Assembly: GCF_900110755.1 (NCBI RefSeq)
Contig: NZ_FOFF01000059.1
Location: 1-47,344 of the forward strand
DNA length: 47,344 bases
Direction of reading: 5' to 3'
From: Streptomyces sp. yr375
Lineage (GTDB): Bacteria; Actinomycetota; Actinomycetes; Streptomycetales; Streptomycetaceae
The translations under genes were made by a program, and so were the position numbers. The notes under the pieces are model-generated. The model was not told where the DNA came from. It ran no database searches and saw nothing but the letters and a program-made list of their open reading frames with translations. The stretch's first letter is position 1; each line of letters begins with the position of its first letter. Below, piece by piece: positions 44,380-47,344 of this stretch.

Positions 44380-45392
44380 GACGTCTCCCGGTCGGGCCCG
44401 CGATAGTGGTGGTACGAGTGATGCGCGCCGAAGCCCAGCCCCGCGTACATCGCCCGCGCCCCCGCGTTGTCGTCCTCCACCTGAAGCCAGGCCGCCGACG
44501 CCCCCTCGGCCAGCGCCCGCCGCGCCAACGCCGCCATCACGGTCGTGGCGAGCCCCTTGCGCCGCTGCGCCGGATCGACCTCCACGGCGGCGAACCCGGC
44601 CCACCGCCCGTCCACGACACACCGCCCGATGGCCGCCGGAGCACCCCCGGACCCCCCGGCCACGGACGCGAACCACACCGAAGGCCCGCTCCCCAGCACC
44701 TTCTGAGCCACCTCACCCACCCCCTTGCGCTGATACCGCGCCAACCACGCCTCATCGGCCTCCCGAGCCAGCACCACACCCTCGGTCTCCGAGGCCTCCA
44801 CCCGGTCCGCGACCCGTGCCAGCGCCCCGACCCACACCTCCGCCGTCACCTCACGCACCCACCCCCGCCGCTCCAGCTCCGCGCACAGCAGCTCCTCGGT
44901 GCCCTCGGCCCCCGTCGCCGTCTGCACATAGGCGGGCAGCCCGCGCTCGCCGTACCAGCGCCGTACGACGTCCAGGGCCGCGTCGAGCGGGACGCCGGGG
45001 TCGCCGAGGGGGAGCACCGAGTTGGCGCGCCGGGTGAATCCGGCGGCGGCGCGCAGCTCCCACGCGCCGAGCCGCTCGCTCTCCACGGGCCGCCACGCCC
45101 GCGCGGCGACCCGGGCCAGCTCCTCGTACGAGGCGGCCGGACCCCGCCGCCGGGCCGGCGCGGCCGGTACGACCTTGCCCGCCACCAGCGCGGATTCGTC
45201 AACGCGGACGCTCTCCCCGCTCTTCCGTGTGATCACGAGCACACCGTCGTCCCATGATGTGAGAACACCCACCGTGTCGGTGAATTTCCCCTCGGTGACG
45301 CCAGGTCCGGTCAAACACCGCACAGAGACACGTTTTCCCACGTCAGCAGCGGTTATCCGGACCTCCAGGCGTCCGGCGTGCGAGATTCCCAC
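44376..45392 (-). CDS. GNAT family N-acetyltransferase with N-terminal SH3-like part
   Basis: 338 residues, GTG start at 45392 downstream of AGGAGGGG. Residues 10-75 (TAADVGKRVSVRCL, LTSWDDGVLVITRKSG) look like a small beta-barrel. Residues about 200-335 are a GNAT domain with the acetyl-CoA loop AVEVDPAQRRKGLATTVMAALARRA and the late segment WLQVEDDNAGARAMYAGLGF. The middle part may be a degenerate second GNAT fold. Substrate unknown. It is divergent from ferredoxin and coupled to the SirB1-like gene. Confidence 0.9.
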   Translation of the reverse strand: MGISHAGRLEVRITAADVGKRVSVRCLTGPGVTEGKFTDTVGVLTSWDDGVLVITRKSGESVRVDESALVAGKVVPAAPARRRGPAASYEELARVAARAWRPVESERLGAWELRAAAGFTRRANSVLPLGDPGVPLDAALDVVRRWYGERGLPAYVQTATGAEGTEELLCAELERRGWVREVTAEVWVGALARVADRVEASETEGVVLAREADEAWLARYQRKGVGEVAQKVLGSGPSVWFASVAGGSGGAPAAIGRCVVDGRWAGFAAVEVDPAQRRKGLATTVMAALARRALAEGASAAWLQVEDDNAGARAMYAGLGFGAHHSYHHYRGPDRETS

Positions 45393-45532
45393 TGGTCAGT
45401 TCACCCCTCCTGTTCGGATCATGCCCAAGAACGGAGATACTAGGGGCGGGCATCGACGACGCCGCGCTCCCGCGCGCCAGGCGGCGGAGCCTGAGGAGGC
45501 CCGCCGGCGCCCTATCGAGGAGGAACGACAGC

Positions 45533-45853
45533 GTGACCTACGTCATCGCGCAGCCTTGTGTCGACGTGAAGGACAAGGCCTGCATCGAAGAGTGCCCGGT
45601 CGACTGCATCTACGAGGGCCAGCGGTCCTTGTACATCCACCCGGACGAATGTGTCGACTGCGGTGCCTGTGAACCGGTCTGCCCGGTCGAGGCCATCTTC
45701 TACGAGGACGACACTCCCGAGGAGTGGAAGGACTACTACAAGGCGAACGTCGAGTTCTTCGACGAGCTCGGCTCGCCCGGCGGCGCCAGCAAGCTGGGTC
45801 TGATCGAGCGCGACCACCCCTTCGTCGCCGCGCTGCCGCCGCAGGCCGAGTAA
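45533..45853 (+). CDS. fdxA: 7Fe ferredoxin (3Fe-4S/4Fe-4S)
   Basis: 106 residues, GTG start with GAGGAGGAACGACAG just before it. The cluster ligands are Cys9, then CIEECPVDC, and CVDCGACEPVCP, the arrangement of the FdxA/FdxC seven-iron ferredoxins. The C-terminal extension (EEWKDYYKANVEFFDELGSPGGA) is the usual actinobacterial form. A low-potential electron carrier. It precedes dapC, an order common in Streptomyces and mycobacteria. Confidence 0.96.
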   Translation: MTYVIAQPCVDVKDKACIEECPVDCIYEGQRSLYIHPDECVDCGACEPVCPVEAIFYEDDTPEEWKDYYKANVEFFDELGSPGGASKLGLIERDHPFVAALPPQAE

Positions 45854-45934
45854 CGAGCGACCCGCCTCGGTCCGCCTCGGTCCCTTCTGGGGCCGGGGCG
45901 TTTGCCGTACCCGTTCAGAGAGCGAGCAACCACC

Positions 45935-47032
45935 GTGTCCTCCGTAGTCTCCGACCGTCTTCCCACCTTCCCCTGGGACAAGCTGGAGCCGTACAAGAAG
46001 ACGGCCGCAGCGCACCCGGACGGCATCGTCGACCTCTCCGTCGGCACCCCGGTCGACCCGGTGCCCGACCTGATCCAGAAGGCGCTGATCGACGCGGCGG
46101 ACTCGCCGGGCTACCCCACGGTCTGGGGCACGCCGGCGCTGCGTGACGCGATCACCGGCTGGCTGGAGCGCCGGCTCGGCGCCCGCGAGGTCACCCACCG
46201 CCACGTCCTGCCGATCGTCGGCTCCAAGGAACTCGTGGCCTGGCTCCCGACCCAGCTCGGCCTCGGCCCCGGCGACCGCGTCGCCTACCCGCGCCTGGCC
46301 TACCCGACGTACGAGGTCGGCGCGCGTCTGGCCCGCGCAGAGTACGAGGTCTACGACGACCCGACCGACCTGGACCCGACGGGCCTGAAGCTCCTCTGGC
46401 TGAACTCGCCGTCCAACCCGACGGGCCGGGTGCTCTCCAAGGCGGAACTGACCCGGATCGTGGCCTGGGCCCGGGAGCACGGCATCCTGCTGTTCTCCGA
46501 CGAGTGCTACCTCGAACTGGGCTGGGAGGCCGACCCGGTCTCGGTCCTCCACCCGGACGTCAACGGCGGCTCGTACGAGGGCATCGTCGCGGTCCACTCG
46601 CTCTCCAAGCGCTCGAACCTGGCCGGTTACCGGGCGGCCTTCCTGGCGGGCGACCCGGCGGTTCTCGGCCCCCTCCTGGAGATCCGCAAGCACGGCGGCA
46701 TGATGACGTCGGCGCCCACGCAGGCGGCGGTCGTGGCGGCCCTCGGCGACGACACCCACGTCCGTGAACAGCGCGAGCGCTACGCGGCCCGCCGCACCCT
46801 CCTGCGCGAGGCCCTCCTGTCCCACGGCTTCCGGATCGAACACAGCGAGGCCAGCCTCTACCTCTGGGCCACCCGAGACGAGCCCTGCTGGACCACGGTC
46901 GCCCACCTCGCCAACCAAGGCATCCTGGTAGCCCCCGGCGACTTCTACGGCACGGCAGGCGAAACCTTCGTACGCGTGGCCCTGACGGCGACGGACGAAC
47001 GGGTAAGAGCAGCGGCAGAACGCCTGTCGTAG
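45935..47032 (+). CDS. dapC: Succinyldiaminopimelate aminotransferase
   Basis: 365 residues from GTG 45935; GAGAGCGAG about 9 nt upstream supports it over an upstream ATG. Fold-type I PLP aminotransferase: VGTPVDPVPDLIQ at the N-terminus, substrate-domain YPTVWGTPALRDAI, LWLNSPSNPTGRVLS with the cofactor-contacting Asn and SDECYLELGW. The PLP-binding Lys225 is in SLSKRSNLAGYR, and ETFVRVALT carries the C-terminal Arg. The fdxA-dapC neighbourhood identifies it as DapC of lysine and peptidoglycan (LL-diaminopimelate) synthesis. A repeat tract and terminator follow. Confidence 0.93.
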   Translation: MSSVVSDRLPTFPWDKLEPYKKTAAAHPDGIVDLSVGTPVDPVPDLIQKALIDAADSPGYPTVWGTPALRDAITGWLERRLGAREVTHRHVLPIVGSKELVAWLPTQLGLGPGDRVAYPRLAYPTYEVGARLARAEYEVYDDPTDLDPTGLKLLWLNSPSNPTGRVLSKAELTRIVAWAREHGILLFSDECYLELGWEADPVSVLHPDVNGGSYEGIVAVHSLSKRSNLAGYRAAFLAGDPAVLGPLLEIRKHGGMMTSAPTQAAVVAALGDDTHVREQRERYAARRTLLREALLSHGFRIEHSEASLYLWATRDEPCWTTVAHLANQGILVAPGDFYGTAGETFVRVALTATDERVRAAAERLS

Positions 47033-47319
47033 CGGCTGGCGCTGCCGCTGCCGCTGCCGCTGCCGCTGCCGCTGCCGCTGGCGCTGCCGCTGCCGCTGCC
47101 GCTGGCGCTGCCGCTGCCGCTGCCGCTGGCGCTGCCGCTGCCGCTGCCGCTGGCGCTGCCGCTGGCGCTGCCGCTCCCGCTGGCGCTGGCGCTGGCGCTG
47201 CCGCCACCGCTGCCGCTCCCGCCACCGCTGCCGCTGCCGCTGCCGCTGGCGCTGGCGCTGCCGCCACCGCCACCGCTGCCGCCACCGCTGCCGCTGCCGC
47301 TCCCGCCACCGCTGTGGGC
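47033..47319. repeat. GCTGCC/GCTGGC microsatellite tract after dapC
   Basis: About 270 bp of near-continuous trinucleotide-phased repeats, mostly GCTGCC with GCTGGC, GCTCCC and GCCACC variants, directly after the dapC stop. The tract is open in several frames and would encode Ala/Pro runs; I do not regard these as genes. Confidence 0.85.
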
Positions 47320-47322
47320 AGT

Positions 47323-47341
47323 CGTTCCGCAGGGCGGAACG
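47323..47341 (+). terminator. Stem-loop after the repeat tract, probable dapC terminator
   Basis: CGTTCCGC (47323-47330), loop AGG, GCGGAACG (47334-47341): a perfect 8-bp stem, the usual Streptomyces form, near the window end. Confidence 0.7.
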
Positions 47342-47344
47342 GGT

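Noticed and set aside
46560..47309. Long minus-strand open frame starting with an Ala-run (249 codons)
   Set aside because: It is created by the GCTGCC repeat tract and then runs antisense through dapC with no domain or ribosome site.
47033..47319. CRISPR array
   Set aside because: The repeat is a continuous microsatellite without unique spacers.

Overview
The window is chromosomal DNA from a Streptomyces (or a very close actinomycete). Codon third positions are almost all G or C, starts are a mix of ATG, GTG and TTG, and the gene set is typical: mshB for mycothiol, SARP/AfsR-type regulators, a WhiJ-like HTH/DUF397/ATPase cassette, a BldK-type oligopeptide permease, typA and dapC. From memory, the order typA, bldK, second oligopeptide permease, S9 peptidase, mshB matches the SCO511x-SCO512x core region of S. 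coelicolor. The layout therefore reads as conserved core with small accessory insertions.

Layout. 1-1100: the 3' end of an IS200/IS605-type element (tnpB tail plus right-end hairpin) lies inside a phosphotransferase gene, followed by a small membrane protein. 1073-4970 (-): a four-gene succinate dehydrogenase operon of the five-helix-anchor (mycobacterial Sdh1-like) type. 5317-9657 (+): a solitary family-5 solute-binding lipoprotein and the ribosome-associated GTPase TypA. 9820-14747: a DinB-fold protein, a large AfsR-like regulator and a small convergent SARP. 14857-21670 (-): a Uma2 protein, then a complete permease-lipoprotein-permease-ATPase-ATPase operon, whose order fits bldKABCDE. 22209-27865 (+): a second complete oligopeptide ABC operon, divergent from the first across a 538-bp relatively AT-rich control region.

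28025-30178 (-): an S9 peptidase, which could supply or process peptides in the same peptide economy. 30360-34646: a cluster of small regulatory and accessory genes, namely a small membrane protein, a DUF397/Scr1-HTH/RsbW-like ATPase cassette, an HTH gene with an in-frame TTA codon, and an Rpn-type nuclease followed by a separate C-terminal-only copy of itself. 34656-38426: mshB, a membrane protein, and a large membrane-anchored peptidoglycan-binding protein. 38522-42010: an ABC-2 exporter with a DesK-type two-component pair. 42151-43484: a membrane-tethered barnase-family ribonuclease next to a barstar-family inhibitor. 43534-47032: a transglutaminase-like protein and a GNAT protein (-), then a 7Fe ferredoxin and dapC (+). 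The window ends in about 290 bp of GCTGCC-type microsatellite and a terminator hairpin.

Most interesting points: (1) the Rpn nuclease gene has a strong internal ribosome-binding site and start at the head of its C-terminal domain, and that same domain is encoded again as a free-standing ORF, a layout that suggests intragenic/trans antitoxins; (2) the barnase-like protein keeps the catalytic Glu, Arg, Arg and His but sits between an N-terminal signal/anchor and a C-terminal membrane helix, beside a barstar gene; (3) five 11-bp direct repeats precede the AfsR-like gene, the spacing SARP proteins recognise; (4) short tandem repeats of different unit lengths sit directly upstream of several starts. 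No rRNA, tRNA or CRISPR array was seen.
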